Assembly (NCBI RefSeq): GCF_000423025.1
Contig: NZ_AUHE01000011.1
Location: 62,001 to 126,000, forward strand
DNA: 64,000 bases
Direction of reading: 5' to 3'
Source of the DNA: Gordonia shandongensis DSM 45094
GTDB taxonomy: Bacteria; Actinomycetota; Actinomycetes; Mycobacteriales; Mycobacteriaceae
This document shows positions 28,544 through 36,907 of the stretch, piece by piece (the first letter of the stretch is position 1; every line of letters starts with the position of its first letter). A model generated the notes under the pieces. The model was not told the DNA's origin and searched no databases. It was given only the letters and a program-made list of their open reading frames with translations. The position numbers and the translations under genes are program-made.

Positions 28544-30016
28544 ATGTCGTCCCCCACCATCACCTCGCCGCAAGTCGCCGTTAACGACATCGGCACGGCC
28601 GAGGATTTTCTCGCCGCCGTCGACTCGACGATCAAGTACTTCAACGATGGCGACATCGTCGAAGGCACCATCGTCAAGGTCGACCGCGATGAGGTCCTGC
28701 TCGACATCGGTTACAAGACCGAGGGAGTCATCCCGTCTCGTGAACTGTCGATCAAGCATGACGTCGACCCCAACGAAGTCGTCACCGTCGGCGACGAGGT
28801 CGAGGCCCTGGTTCTCACCAAGGAGGACAAGGAAGGCCGCCTGATCCTGTCGAAGAAGCGTGCTCAGTACGAGCGCGCCTGGGGCACGATCGAGGAGCTC
28901 AAGGAGAAGGACGAGGCCGTCAAGGGCACCGTCATCGAGGTCGTCAAGGGCGGCCTGATCCTCGACATCGGCCTGCGTGGCTTCCTCCCCGCCTCGCTGG
29001 TCGAGATGCGCCGCGTCCGCGACCTGCAGCCGTACATCGGCAAGGAGGTCGAGGCCAAGATCATCGAGCTCGACAAGAACCGCAACAACGTCGTTCTGTC
29101 GCGTCGCGCATGGCTCGAGCAGACGCAGTCGGAGGTCCGCAGCGAGTTCCTCAACCAGCTGCAGAAGGGCCAGGTCCGCAAGGGCGTCGTCTCGTCGATC
29201 GTCAACTTCGGTGCGTTCGTCGATCTCGGCGGCGTCGACGGCCTGGTGCACGTCTCGGAGCTCTCCTGGAAGCACATCGACCACCCGTCCGAGGTCGTCA
29301 CCGTCGGCGACGAGGTCACGGTCGAGGTCCTGGACGTCGACATGGATCGTGAGCGCGTCTCGCTGTCGCTGAAGGCCACTCAGGAAGATCCGTGGCGTCA
29401 GTTCGCCCGCACCCACGCGATCGGTCAGATCGTGCCGGGCAAGGTCACCAAGCTGGTGCCGTTCGGTGCGTTCGTCCGCGTCGAGGAGGGCATCGAGGGT
29501 CTGGTGCACATCTCGGAGCTGGCCGAGCGCCACGTCGAGGTTCCCGATCAGGTCGTCTCGGTCGGCGACGACGCGATGGTCAAGGTCATCGACATCGACC
29601 TGGATCGCCGTCGCATCTCGCTGTCGCTGAAGCAGGCCAACGAGGACTACACCGAGGAGTTCGACCCCTCGAAGTACGGTATGGCCGACAGCTACGACGA
29701 CCAGGGGAACTACATCTTCCCCGAGGGCTTCGACGCCGAGACCAACGAGTGGCTCGAGGGCTACGAGCAGCAGCAGCAGGAGTGGGAGGCCCGCTACGCC
29801 GAGGCCGAGCGTCGCCACAAGCTGCACACCGCTCAGATCGAGAAGTTCGCTGCGGCTGCAGCCGAGGCGGAGAACGCTCCGAGCGACTACTCGTCGAGCA
29901 CGGGGGCGGCGCAGGCTGCACCCGCGACCAGCAGCGGCCCCGCTCAGTCGGGCGGCTCGCTGGCCAGCGACGAGCAGCTCGCCGCGCTGCGCGAGAAGCT
30001 GTCGGGCAACGCCTGA
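28544..30016 (+). CDS. rpsA: 30S ribosomal protein S1 (RpsA)
   Basis: RNA-binding ribosomal protein (490 aa) with four S1 (OB-fold) repeats at about residues 33-110, 120-190, 205-275 and 290-360. The start TSPQVAVNDIGTAEDFLAA and the core are nearly identical to mycobacterial RpsA. ATG 28544 is set by that match, with GGAG about 11 bases upstream; the longer open frame from 28427 is untranslated leader. The C-terminal 100 residues are a Glu/Ala-rich tail ending LASDEQLAALREKLSGNA. A strong terminator follows. Confidence 0.97.
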   Translation: MSSPTITSPQVAVNDIGTAEDFLAAVDSTIKYFNDGDIVEGTIVKVDRDEVLLDIGYKTEGVIPSRELSIKHDVDPNEVVTVGDEVEALVLTKEDKEGRLILSKKRAQYERAWGTIEELKEKDEAVKGTVIEVVKGGLILDIGLRGFLPASLVEMRRVRDLQPYIGKEVEAKIIELDKNRNNVVLSRRAWLEQTQSEVRSEFLNQLQKGQVRKGVVSSIVNFGAFVDLGGVDGLVHVSELSWKHIDHPSEVVTVGDEVTVEVLDVDMDRERVSLSLKATQEDPWRQFARTHAIGQIVPGKVTKLVPFGAFVRVEEGIEGLVHISELAERHVEVPDQVVSVGDDAMVKVIDIDLDRRRISLSLKQANEDYTEEFDPSKYGMADSYDDQGNYIFPEGFDAETNEWLEGYEQQQQEWEARYAEAERRHKLHTAQIEKFAAAAAEAENAPSDYSSSTGAAQAAPATSSGPAQSGGSLASDEQLAALREKLSGNA

Positions 30017-30040
30017 TCCGCTTCTAGCCCGCTAGACCAC

Positions 30041-30070
30041 GGTGCCCCGGAACTTCGGTTCCGGGGCACC
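30041..30070. terminator. Terminator hairpin between rpsA and the IclR gene
   Basis: A perfect 13-bp stem, GGTGCCCCGGAAC with its complement, is closed by a TTCG tetraloop. There is no U-tract, as is usual in actinobacteria. Its position between convergent genes allows it to work in both directions. Confidence 0.85.
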
Positions 30071-30088
30071 GCTGTCTGGTTCGCCCGC

Positions 30089-30856
30089 TCAGCGGAGGAG
30101 GGCGCGGCGTTGCAGGGTGGCGGCGATTCCGCCGGCGGCGGCACGGACGGCGTCGGCGTGGGCCTCGGGCCGGTAGCGGTTCAGCGGCCCGGTCATGCTG
30201 ATGGCGGCGACGGCGTCGTCGGTCCCGACGTCGAGGACGGGGGCGGCGACACACGCGATCCCGAGCGCCGACTCCTCGTATTCGAAGGCGACGCCGTTCT
30301 CGCGGACGGCGTCGAGCTGCCTGCTCAGCATGCCCGGAGCGACGATGGTCCGCGGAGTTCGTCGGATCAGGTCGCCGGACAGGACGTCGCGTCGAAGGTC
30401 GAAGGTGGAATGGGCGAGGAGGGCCTTGCCGATTCCAGTGCAGTGCAGGGGCATTCGGCCGCCTGTACGCGACGGCGCGGTGGCCGAGCGGTGGCCGCCG
30501 ATCTTGGCGACGTAGACGACCTCGTGGCCGTCGAGGACGCCGAGGTGCACGGTCTCGCGTGTGCGGGTGTAGAGGTCCTGCATGAACGGCATCGCGATCT
30601 CCAGCAGGCTGCGTTCCACCGAGGCGAGCATGCCGAGTTCGAAGAGACCGCCGGAGAGTCGGTACCCGGCATCGGTGCGGTCCAGGAGGCGGACGTCGGC
30701 GAGTTCGCGGGCGAGTCGGTGCACGGTGGCCTTGTGGAGGCCCGTTCGGCGAACCAACTCGGCCAGGGGGAGTTCGGAGTCGTCGACCGTGAAGGCGCGC
30801 AGGATCAGCACCACCTTGCCGATCACGGTGTCGGGAGTGCCCGCCTCACTGGTCAT
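30089..30856 (-). CDS. IclR-family transcriptional regulator
   Basis: A 255-aa regulator with an N-terminal winged helix (residues about 10-65, helix LAELVRRTGLHKATVHRLAREL) and a C-terminal IclR effector domain (MPLHCTGIGKALLAH, RENGVAFEYEESALGIACVAAPV). It is divergent from the hydratase-dehydrogenase-aldolase operon, and IclR proteins often control the adjacent aromatic-catabolism genes, so a pathway intermediate is the likely ligand. TAGTGT lies six bases before its ATG, suggesting a leaderless mRNA. Confidence 0.9.
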   Translation of the reverse strand: MTSEAGTPDTVIGKVVLILRAFTVDDSELPLAELVRRTGLHKATVHRLARELADVRLLDRTDAGYRLSGGLFELGMLASVERSLLEIAMPFMQDLYTRTRETVHLGVLDGHEVVYVAKIGGHRSATAPSRTGGRMPLHCTGIGKALLAHSTFDLRRDVLSGDLIRRTPRTIVAPGMLSRQLDAVRENGVAFEYEESALGIACVAAPVLDVGTDDAVAAISMTGPLNRYRPEAHADAVRAAAGGIAATLQRRALLR

Positions 30857-30862
30857 GCATCC

Positions 30863-30868
30863 ACACTA
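30863..30868 (-). promoter_or_regulatory. -10 box for the IclR regulator gene
   Basis: On the minus strand TAGTGT is followed by six bases and then the regulator ATG. The box lies inside the short divergent control region, so the regulator can easily be autoregulated. Confidence 0.45.
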
Positions 30869-30920
30869 CGCGGAGCGTATCGCTGAGTGAGACGATGTTC
30901 TTTCGTCTTTCCTCGACGCC

Positions 30921-30936
30921 GGTGACCATGGTCACC
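30921..30936. promoter_or_regulatory. Perfect 16-bp palindrome before the hydratase gene
   Basis: GGTGACCATGGTCACC is a perfect inverted repeat that ends one base before the ATG at 30937. It lies in the divergent region between the IclR gene and the catabolic operon, so it is a good operator candidate. IclR binding is an inference. The ATG at 30928 lies inside it and is an alternative start for the hydratase. Confidence 0.5.
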
Positions 30937-31734
30937 ATGACTTCCACCACCGACCGCGACGTCGCCGAGGAGCAGGCGGCCCAGCGGCTGTTGACCGCGC
31001 TCCGCACCCGTCAGGCCTGCGCACCGGTGCGCGACCTGATCGGAGCCGTCGATCTGCCGGCGGCCTACCGAGTCCAGGAACGGCTCACGGCGGGCCGCGT
31101 GGCCGGTGGCGCCACGATCGTGGGCCGAAAGATCGGCCTCACCTCCGACGCCGTCCAACAGCAGATGGGTGTCGATCAGCCCGACTTCGGGGTCCTCTTC
31201 GACGACATGGCGTACGACGACGGCGCATTGGTCCCCACCGACACGCTGCTCCAGCCGAAAGCGGAGGCGGAGATCGGCTTCGTCCTGAGTGAGGACCTGG
31301 CGGACGGCGACCTCGGTCTCGCACAGATCCGGGGCGCCGTCGCCTACGGGGTTCCGGCCATCGAGATCTGCGACAGCCGGATCGACGGATGGGACATCGC
31401 CTTCGCCGACACCGTGGCCGACAACGCTTCCTCCGGGGTCTACGTCCTGGGAACGGTCCGCAAGACCCTCGACGAATTCGATCCCGTCGACACCACGATG
31501 TCGATGGTGATCAACGGCGAGGAGGTCTCGACCGGCACCGGCGCCGCATGCCTCGGTGATCCGCTCAACGCGGTCGCCTGGCTGGCGAAGGCGGCCCGTG
31601 ACTTCGGTGAACCGCTGCGTGCCGGACAGGTCATCCTGTCCGGAGCCCTCGGTCCGATGCGGCCGCTGGCGTCCGGCGACGAGGTGACCGTCGAGATCGG
31701 CGGCCTCGGATCGGTCGGTGCGCGGTTCTCGTGA
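30937..31734 (+). CDS. 2-keto-4-pentenoate hydratase
   Basis: Metal-dependent hydratase (265 aa) of the MhpD/HsaE/BphH family, adding water to 2-hydroxypenta-2,4-dienoate-type products of meta cleavage to give 4-hydroxy-2-oxo acids. Seen are [24 protein letters not shown], the metal-binding [10 protein letters not shown], the second acidic cluster [14 protein letters not shown], and [12 protein letters not shown]. The start is uncertain: ATGs at 30895, 30928 and 30937 are in frame. I prefer 30937 for family length. It is first of three catabolic genes in order hydratase, dehydrogenase, aldolase. Confidence 0.92.
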   Translation: MTSTTDRDVAEEQAAQRLLTALRTRQACAPVRDLIGAVDLPAAYRVQERLTAGRVAGGATIVGRKIGLTSDAVQQQMGVDQPDFGVLFDDMAYDDGALVPTDTLLQPKAEAEIGFVLSEDLADGDLGLAQIRGAVAYGVPAIEICDSRIDGWDIAFADTVADNASSGVYVLGTVRKTLDEFDPVDTTMSMVINGEEVSTGTGAACLGDPLNAVAWLAKAARDFGEPLRAGQVILSGALGPMRPLASGDEVTVEIGGLGSVGARFS

Positions 31735-31796
31735 CCGCCGCACCGCACGGGCGTCCCCACACCAGGCAGGAAGAGTCAGATGAAGGAAGAACAGCG

Positions 31797-32756
31797 ATGA
31801 GCAGCAAGACGAAGGTCGCCATCATCGGATCGGGCAACATCGGCACCGATCTGATGATCAAGGTGATCCGCACGGCGAAGCATCTCGAGATGGGCGCGAT
31901 GGTCGGTATCGACCCGGACTCCGACGGTTTGGCGCGCGCCGAGCGTCTCGGCGTGCCGACGACCCACGAAGGCGTCGAGGGGCTCCTCGCACTGCCGAAC
32001 TTCGATGAGATCGAGATCGTCTTCGACGCGACGTCGGCCAAGGCCCACGAGCACAACGCGTCGATCCTGCAGCCGTTGGGTAAACGGCTGATCGATCTCA
32101 CGCCGGCCGCGATCGGCCCGTTCGTGGTGCCCGCGGTCAACATCGACGACCACCTCGACGCGCAGAACGTCAACATGGTGACGTGCGGCGGTCAGGCCAC
32201 GATCCCGATCGTGGCGGCCGTCTCCCGGGTCGCGCCGGTCGCATACGCCGAGATCGTCGCATCGATCTCCTCGAAATCGGCGGGCCCCGGCACCCGCGCC
32301 AACATCGACGAGTTCACCGAGACCACCTCGGGCGCCATCCGTGACGTCGGCGGTGCGCGGAACGGCAAGGCGATCATCATCCTGAACCCGGCCGAGCCGC
32401 CGCTGATCATGCGCGACACCGTGTACGCGCTCGTCGACGCCCCCGACCTGGACACGCAGGAACGCATCCGCAACTCGGTGGAGAAGATGGTCGCCGACGT
32501 CTCGGCCTACGTGCCCGGCTACCGGCTCAAGCAGAAGGTGCAGATCACCGAGATCGGCGAGGGCGCGACGGTGCACACCCTGATGAAACAGGATCCGGAA
32601 TCGGAGCCGACCCACCAGGTCTCGGTGTTCCTCGAAGTCGAGGGCGCCGCACACTACCTGCCCGCCTACGCGGGCAATCTCGACATCATGACGTCCGCCG
32701 GTCTGCAGTACGCGGAGCGGATCGCGGCGCTCAAAGAGCAGGAGGCCACCGCATGA
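31797..32756 (+). CDS. Acetaldehyde dehydrogenase (acylating)
   Basis: A 319-aa MhpF/DmpF/HsaG-type enzyme that oxidises acetaldehyde or propanal to the acyl-CoA with NAD+ and CoA. The Rossmann motif is [16 protein letters not shown] and the catalytic cysteine lies in [41 protein letters not shown] is a conserved block. ATG 31797 follows AAGGAAG; a GTG overlapping the hydratase stop (31731) is in frame but would add an unusual 22-residue leader. It forms a channelling complex with the aldolase encoded next, whose ATG overlaps its stop. Confidence 0.95.
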   Translation: MSSKTKVAIIGSGNIGTDLMIKVIRTAKHLEMGAMVGIDPDSDGLARAERLGVPTTHEGVEGLLALPNFDEIEIVFDATSAKAHEHNASILQPLGKRLIDLTPAAIGPFVVPAVNIDDHLDAQNVNMVTCGGQATIPIVAAVSRVAPVAYAEIVASISSKSAGPGTRANIDEFTETTSGAIRDVGGARNGKAIIILNPAEPPLIMRDTVYALVDAPDLDTQERIRNSVEKMVADVSAYVPGYRLKQKVQITEIGEGATVHTLMKQDPESEPTHQVSVFLEVEGAAHYLPAYAGNLDIMTSAGLQYAERIAALKEQEATA

Positions 32757-33790
32757 CTTCGACGGGAACGCCCATTTTCGTTCAGGACGTCACACTCCGC
32801 GACGGCATGCACGCCATCCGGCACCAGATCAGCACCGATGACGTCCAGCGCATCGTCAAGGCCCTCGACGAGGCGGGCGTCGACGCCATCGAGGTGGCGC
32901 ACGGCGACGGTCTCGCCGGCGGGTCGGTGAACTACGGCCCGGGATCGAACACCGACTGGGAGTGGATCGAGGCGGCCGCCGACGTCCTGGAGAACGCGCG
33001 TCTCACGACGCTCCTGCTGCCGGGCGTCGGCACGGTCGAGGAACTCGAACACGCCTGGAATCTCGGTGTGCGCTCGGTCCGCATCGCCACGCACTGCACT
33101 GAGGCCGACGTCGCCGCCCAGCACATCGCCGCGGCCCGCGAGATCGGCATGGACGTCTCGGGGTTCCTGATGCTGTCCCACATGTCGGAACCGGCCGCAC
33201 TGGCCGAGCAGGCCAAGCTGATGGAGTCGTACGGCGCTCACTGCGTCTACATCACCGACTCGGGCGGCCGACTCACGATGCGCGACGTCGAAGCCCGAGT
33301 GAAGGCGTACCGCGATGTGCTCGACCCGGGCACGCAGATCGGCATCCACGCCCATGAGAACCTGTCTCTCTCGGTGGCGAACTCCGTCGTCGCCGTCGAG
33401 AACGGGGTGTACCGGGTGGACGCCTCGCTGGCCGGCCACGGCGCGGGCGCCGGCAACTGCCCGATCGAACCGTTCATCGCCGTCGCGAACCTCTCGGGAT
33501 TCGAGCATCGCTGCGACCTCAATCGTCTCGAGGACGCGGCCGACGACATCGTGCGCCCGCTGCAGGACCGTCCCGTCCGAGTCGATCGGGAGACCCTGAC
33601 GCTCGGCTACGCGGGCGTCTACTCATCCTTCCTACGGCACGCCGAAGCCGCTGCGGAGCGCTACGACCTCGACGTCCGCGACATCCTCACGGTCTGCGGC
33701 GAACGTCGCCTCGTCGGCGGCCAGGAGGACATGATCGTCGACATCGCGTTGACCCTCGTCGCCGAGCGCGACGGCGAGGACGTCGCCTGA
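32753..33790 (+). CDS. 4-hydroxy-2-oxovalerate aldolase
   Basis: A 345-aa MhpE/DmpG/HsaF-type class II aldolase splitting 4-hydroxy-2-oxo acids into pyruvate and an aldehyde, which passes to the partner dehydrogenase. Present are [14 protein letters not shown] (metal Asp and catalytic Arg/His), [34 protein letters not shown] with metal histidines, and [17 protein letters not shown]. The ATG overlaps the dehydrogenase stop. Its end is only nine bases from the opposing coaE stop. Confidence 0.96.
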   Translation: MTSTGTPIFVQDVTLRDGMHAIRHQISTDDVQRIVKALDEAGVDAIEVAHGDGLAGGSVNYGPGSNTDWEWIEAAADVLENARLTTLLLPGVGTVEELEHAWNLGVRSVRIATHCTEADVAAQHIAAAREIGMDVSGFLMLSHMSEPAALAEQAKLMESYGAHCVYITDSGGRLTMRDVEARVKAYRDVLDPGTQIGIHAHENLSLSVANSVVAVENGVYRVDASLAGHGAGAGNCPIEPFIAVANLSGFEHRCDLNRLEDAADDIVRPLQDRPVRVDRETLTLGYAGVYSSFLRHAEAAAERYDLDVRDILTVCGERRLVGGQEDMIVDIALTLVAERDGEDVA

Positions 33791-33799
33791 CGCGCCTGC

Positions 33800-34741
33800 T
33801 CAGACGCCGACCGCCCGGAGTCGAACTCGAACCGGGCGGTCGGCGTCTGCGCTGATGTGGAGACGGCCGGGACCCGACGACTCCGCACGCGGGAAACCGC
33901 CCGCGGTGAGGGAGTCCGCGACGGAGTCGGCCACGCCCAGATCGGCGACCGTCGCCTCGACGTCGATGACCGGCGCGGCGCGGCCACCGACCACGGATGT
34001 CGGGCCGACGTGCTCGACCGCGGAGGCGTTCGCGCCGAGCAGCGCCCACACCCTCGCGACGACCCGCCGGCCGAGAACCGCCCAGTCGGGGTCGTAGTCG
34101 CGGACCTGCGTCGGCAGGGCGGCAGGGACCCCCGCGGCGACGTTGTCGCGCAACGGGATCAGGCGTTCCTCCCATACCGTGCGCGCCTGCGTCGCGAGCT
34201 CCTCCGGGGTGCCGGAGTTGTCGAGCCAGATGTCGGCGACCTCGCGACGCTGCTCGTCGGTGGCCTGCGCCGTGATCCGTGCTCGCGCGTCCTCGGCGTC
34301 CATCCCGCGCAGATCGACGAGACGGCGAAGGCGGACGTCGGCGTCCGTGTGCACCACGGCGACCAGGTGGTAGAAGGGCGCCATGTGGCCCTCCACGAGC
34401 AGCGGCACATCGTGCAGGATGATCGCATCGGCCGGTGCGGCATCCGTGAGCTCCTGGGTTCGGGCCCCGATCAACGGATGGGTGATCGAGTTGAGGAGTG
34501 CCCGACTCTCGTCGTCGACGAACGCCCGCGCGGCCAGCGCGGGCCGATCGAGCGCGCCGTCAGGCCCCAGGATCTCGGAACCGAAGGCGTCGACGAGGCG
34601 GTCGAGACCCGGGGTGCCCGGTTCGACGACCTCGCGCGCGATCCGGTCGGCGTCGACGTGATAGGCACCCCGATCGATGAAGGTCGTCGCCACGGTCGAT
34701 TTCCCGGCACCGATGCCGCCGGTGAGCCCCACTCTGATCAC
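33800..34741 (-). CDS. coaE: Dephospho-CoA kinase with truncated GrpB-like domain (CoaE)
   Basis: Final enzyme of CoA synthesis, phosphorylating dephospho-CoA. The kinase domain (residues 1 to about 195) has the P-loop GLTGGIGAGKST, the VDADRIAREVV region and HDVPLLVEG. A second domain resembles the GrpB/UPF0157 domain fused to CoaE in mycobacteria (AVEHVGPTSVVGG...VIDVEATVADLGVAD). It stops after about 100 residues, so total length is 313 aa against about 407 in M. tuberculosis. The last 16 codons form one arm and loop of the hairpin at 33801-33849. Orientation is opposite to that in M. tuberculosis. Confidence 0.93.
   Translation of the reverse strand: MIRVGLTGGIGAGKSTVATTFIDRGAYHVDADRIAREVVEPGTPGLDRLVDAFGSEILGPDGALDRPALAARAFVDDESRALLNSITHPLIGARTQELTDAAPADAIILHDVPLLVEGHMAPFYHLVAVVHTDADVRLRRLVDLRGMDAEDARARITAQATDEQRREVADIWLDNSGTPEELATQARTVWEERLIPLRDNVAAGVPAALPTQVRDYDPDWAVLGRRVVARVWALLGANASAVEHVGPTSVVGGRAAPVIDVEATVADLGVADSVADSLTAGGFPRAESSGPGRLHISADADRPVRVRLRAVGV
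33801..33849. terminator. 18-bp perfect hairpin overlapping the coaE 3' end
   Basis: CAGACGCCGACCGCCCGG (33801-33818) pairs perfectly with 33832-33849 around a 13-base loop. It lies just after the aldolase stop and inside the last codons of coaE on the other strand, and so would terminate both convergent transcripts. There is no U-tract. Confidence 0.8.
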
Positions 34742-34769
34742 GTGTCCAGTGTGTCAGACCCGAGGTCGA

Positions 34770-35585
34770 TCACTGCCAGGTGTAGTCGCCGAGGGTCTCC
34801 GCGCAGAACCCGATCTGACGCTGCGGATCGGTTGCGATGGTGAAGGTCAGCGGCTTCTGCGTGGCCTCGTCGGAACAGTTCGGCACATCGGTGCTCTCGA
34901 CGCGCTCGGTGACCTTGAAGTGGGCTGAGGCGATGCCGGACGGCTTGGAGCAGTCGACCGTGGTGAGTTCGACCTTCAACGAGAACGAGGACTCCTTGTA
35001 GCAGGTTCCCTGCCGGTAGTTCGGGATCAGGCACGACACGTCGTCGCTGGCGTCGCTGCCGTATTCGGACACGTAGTAGCTGTATCCGGCCGACTCGCAC
35101 AGGTACTTCGTCGGGAGTGCGGCGCCGACGATGAACGACGGCGTGGAGTCCGCGCAGTCGACGGCCTCCGTCTCGACGTCCATCGACGACCCGCTCACCG
35201 TGATGCACGATCCGACGGGGCTGGAGTCGACCGAGGTTCCGCTGTCGTCATCGCGGTTCATGGTGTAGACGATGACGCCGCCGATCGCGACGACGAGGAC
35301 CAGGGCCACGCCGATGACGACGGTCAGCAGGTTCTTCTGCGGATTCCTTCCGTTCTGCGGTCCCCGGGGAGCCGGCGGCACGGGGCCGCCGGGGAACTGC
35401 CCCTGCGGCGGCACCGGCCCGCCCGGGAACTGGCCGCCCGGGAACTGGCCGCCCGGGAACTGGCCGCCCGGGAACTGGCCGCCGGGGAACTGCCCCTGCG
35501 GCGGCACCGGCCCGCCCGGGAACTGGCCGCCCGGGAACTGGCCGCCCGGCTGGTTCGGCGGTTGCTGCGGCGGGGGAGTGGTCAT
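34770..35585 (-). CDS. Proline/glycine-repeat membrane protein with LppU-like ectodomain
   Basis: A 271-aa membrane protein. Residues 1-78 are cytoplasmic and consist largely of GGQFP pentapeptides with GGPVPPQ spacers. A single helix (about 85-108) precedes an extracytoplasmic domain of about 160 residues with eight or so cysteines. The pattern PVGSCITVSG...VDCADSTPSFIVG resembles the LppU/SCO3897 family of actinobacterial surface proteins, a weak but plausible match; function unknown. ATG 35585 has AAGGTG upstream. The longer open frame above it has no support. Confidence 0.78.
   Translation of the reverse strand: MTTPPPQQPPNQPGGQFPGGQFPGGPVPPQGQFPGGQFPGGQFPGGQFPGGQFPGGPVPPQGQFPGGPVPPAPRGPQNGRNPQKNLLTVVIGVALVLVVAIGGVIVYTMNRDDDSGTSVDSSPVGSCITVSGSSMDVETEAVDCADSTPSFIVGAALPTKYLCESAGYSYYVSEYGSDASDDVSCLIPNYRQGTCYKESSFSLKVELTTVDCSKPSGIASAHFKVTERVESTDVPNCSDEATQKPLTFTIATDPQRQIGFCAETLGDYTWQ
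35373..35546 (-). repeat. 15-bp repeats coding GGQFP
   Basis: Tandem 15-bp units encode GGQFP seven or more times, in two blocks separated by GGPVPPQ. Many units are base-for-base identical, so the number of copies probably varies between strains. Confidence 0.88.
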
Positions 35586-35655
35586 CGTGATGGCACCTTC
35601 TACGGAGAGCGACGGATCAGACGAAGTGTGACACGTCGGCCGGCCGAGCGCTCCG

Positions 35656-36180
35656 TCAGGTGCGGTCCAACCAGTGCAGACGCTCGCCGATCTGCTCGTC
35701 GAGCCAGGACTGGACGTCGCCGGCCCGTTCGGCCCCGCCGAGGGCGACGGTCGCGATCCGTACGGCCTGTTCGGCATCGACCGTCGACAGGAGCGAAGCG
35801 GCGTGCGCCTCGAAGAGTTCGTCGACGTCGACCAGCTGCAACGGCCGACCGGGACGGTCGACGAGGTCGAGGTACCAGTCGACGGCGTGCCAGCGGCCGT
35901 CTTCGTCGGGACCGGAGAACCGACCGACGTCGAGGTAGAGGCGCTGGTCGGAGCGATGTCCCGGCGTGAAGTGGAAGATGTTGGCCCGCAACCCGAGTGT
36001 GGGGAGCAGCCAGCTCTCGAGGTGATGGAACCGCCGATGATCGGCCGTCCGGGACATGTAGAGGCCGTAGTCGGTGCTCCGGAACTCCTCGACGGCGCGG
36101 ACGATGCCCTTGTTGTCGGTGTTCGTCATCGCCGGCGGGTCGAAGACCTCCCGCTTCGGGGGATGCAGATCGGCGGCCAT
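35656..36180 (-). CDS. DUF402 family protein
   Basis: A 174-aa protein starting MAADLHPPKREVFD, which with the following TNTDNKGIVRAVEEF and the HAVDWYLDLVD core marks the DUF402 fold (FomD/ribonuclease-like barrel). Function of this actinobacterial branch is unknown; other family members are phosphatases or RNA-related. Its place between coaE and uvrB corresponds to Rv1632c. ATG 36180 is set by the conserved N-terminus; GAGGA lies unusually close to it. Confidence 0.82.
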   Translation of the reverse strand: MAADLHPPKREVFDPPAMTNTDNKGIVRAVEEFRSTDYGLYMSRTADHRRFHHLESWLLPTLGLRANIFHFTPGHRSDQRLYLDVGRFSGPDEDGRWHAVDWYLDLVDRPGRPLQLVDVDELFEAHAASLLSTVDAEQAVRIATVALGGAERAGDVQSWLDEQIGERLHWLDRT

Positions 36181-36237
36181 GTCCTCAGCGTGGCATGTCG
36201 GGGCGGACGACGGTCGCGTTCGAGGGATGTGCAAAGC

Positions 36238-36251
36238 GGTCAGGTCTGACC
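36238..36251. promoter_or_regulatory. 14-bp palindrome upstream of DUF402
   Basis: GGTCAGGTCTGACC is a near-perfect inverted repeat (six-base arms, two-base centre) about 60 bases upstream of the DUF402 start. It could be an operator; no regulator is known to me for it. Confidence 0.3.
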
Positions 36252-36296
36252 GGGCCTCGTCTTCGTCGGGCAGGCGTCACGCCGGACCCCGTGTTC

Positions 36297-36338
36297 CGTC
36301 AGATCGCTGTCCCGTCTGGCCGCTGTCCCGTCAGACCG
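36297..36338. repeat. 16-bp tandem repeat at the VOC gene end
   Basis: About 2.6 copies of a unit resembling CGTCAGATCGCTGTCC. The last partial copy carries the stop codon and final codons of the VOC gene (minus strand), so the repeat may have modified the protein end. Confidence 0.75.
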
Positions 36339-36792
36339 AGATCACGGTGCCGTCGGAGGCGACTGCGAACCCGGGGTTGTGGACGAAGTCCCAGCGGAAC
36401 CCGTCCGGATCGGCGACGCACGCGCTCACCCCACCCCAACTCTGCCGACTCGGCGGATTCACCACCGTGGCTCCGGCCGCGACCGCCGCGTCGAACAGCG
36501 CGTGGACGAGGTCGGGGTGATCGACGTTGTGCCCCAACGAGACCGGTGGCCCCGACCGGCCGTGGGCGACGTCCCCGTACTCCTGCGGCATCGATCGGAT
36601 GTTCCAGAGGGCGAGCAGCAGTCCGTGCCCGGCCTGGACGAACGAGATCTCGTCGGGAACCGAGCTGATCGGCCGGAAGCCGAGGCCGTCGACGTAGAAC
36701 TCGGTCGATCGAGCGACGTCGCGGACGCCGAGGGTGACGGCGGAGATCACGGGCGGCCGTCGATCGCCGGACGTGCCGTGCGGCGGATGCAT
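36331..36792 (-). CDS. VOC (glyoxalase/bleomycin-resistance fold) family protein
   Basis: A 153-aa single-VOC-module protein: [24 protein letters not shown] opens the module and the C-terminal [16 protein letters not shown] supplies the typical end strand. The Glu/His metal set is only partly evident, so enzymatic activity is uncertain. The ATG at 36792 has AGGAG. The gene is divergent from uvrB with 115 bases between them. Confidence 0.85.
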   Translation of the reverse strand: MHPPHGTSGDRRPPVISAVTLGVRDVARSTEFYVDGLGFRPISSVPDEISFVQAGHGLLLALWNIRSMPQEYGDVAHGRSGPPVSLGHNVDHPDLVHALFDAAVAAGATVVNPPSRQSWGGVSACVADPDGFRWDFVHNPGFAVASDGTVISV

Positions 36793-36895
36793 CTGGATCT
36801 CCTGTCTGCCGGTGGATGCGACAGTACGCGCGTTCGCCGCCGGGCACGGCCCGGCCGAGCAGATCGGGGCGAGCGGATCTGTCGGTACCCGCGTC

Positions 36896-36901
36896 TACTG
36901 T
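36896..36901 (+). promoter_or_regulatory. -10 box for leaderless uvrB transcript
   Basis: TACTGT is followed by GGAGGT and then ATG at 36908 (six-base spacer). GGAGG is too close to the ATG to serve as a normal ribosome site, so a start on the AUG is favoured. I see no mycobacterial LexA box. Confidence 0.5.
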
Positions 36902-36907
36902 GGAGGT

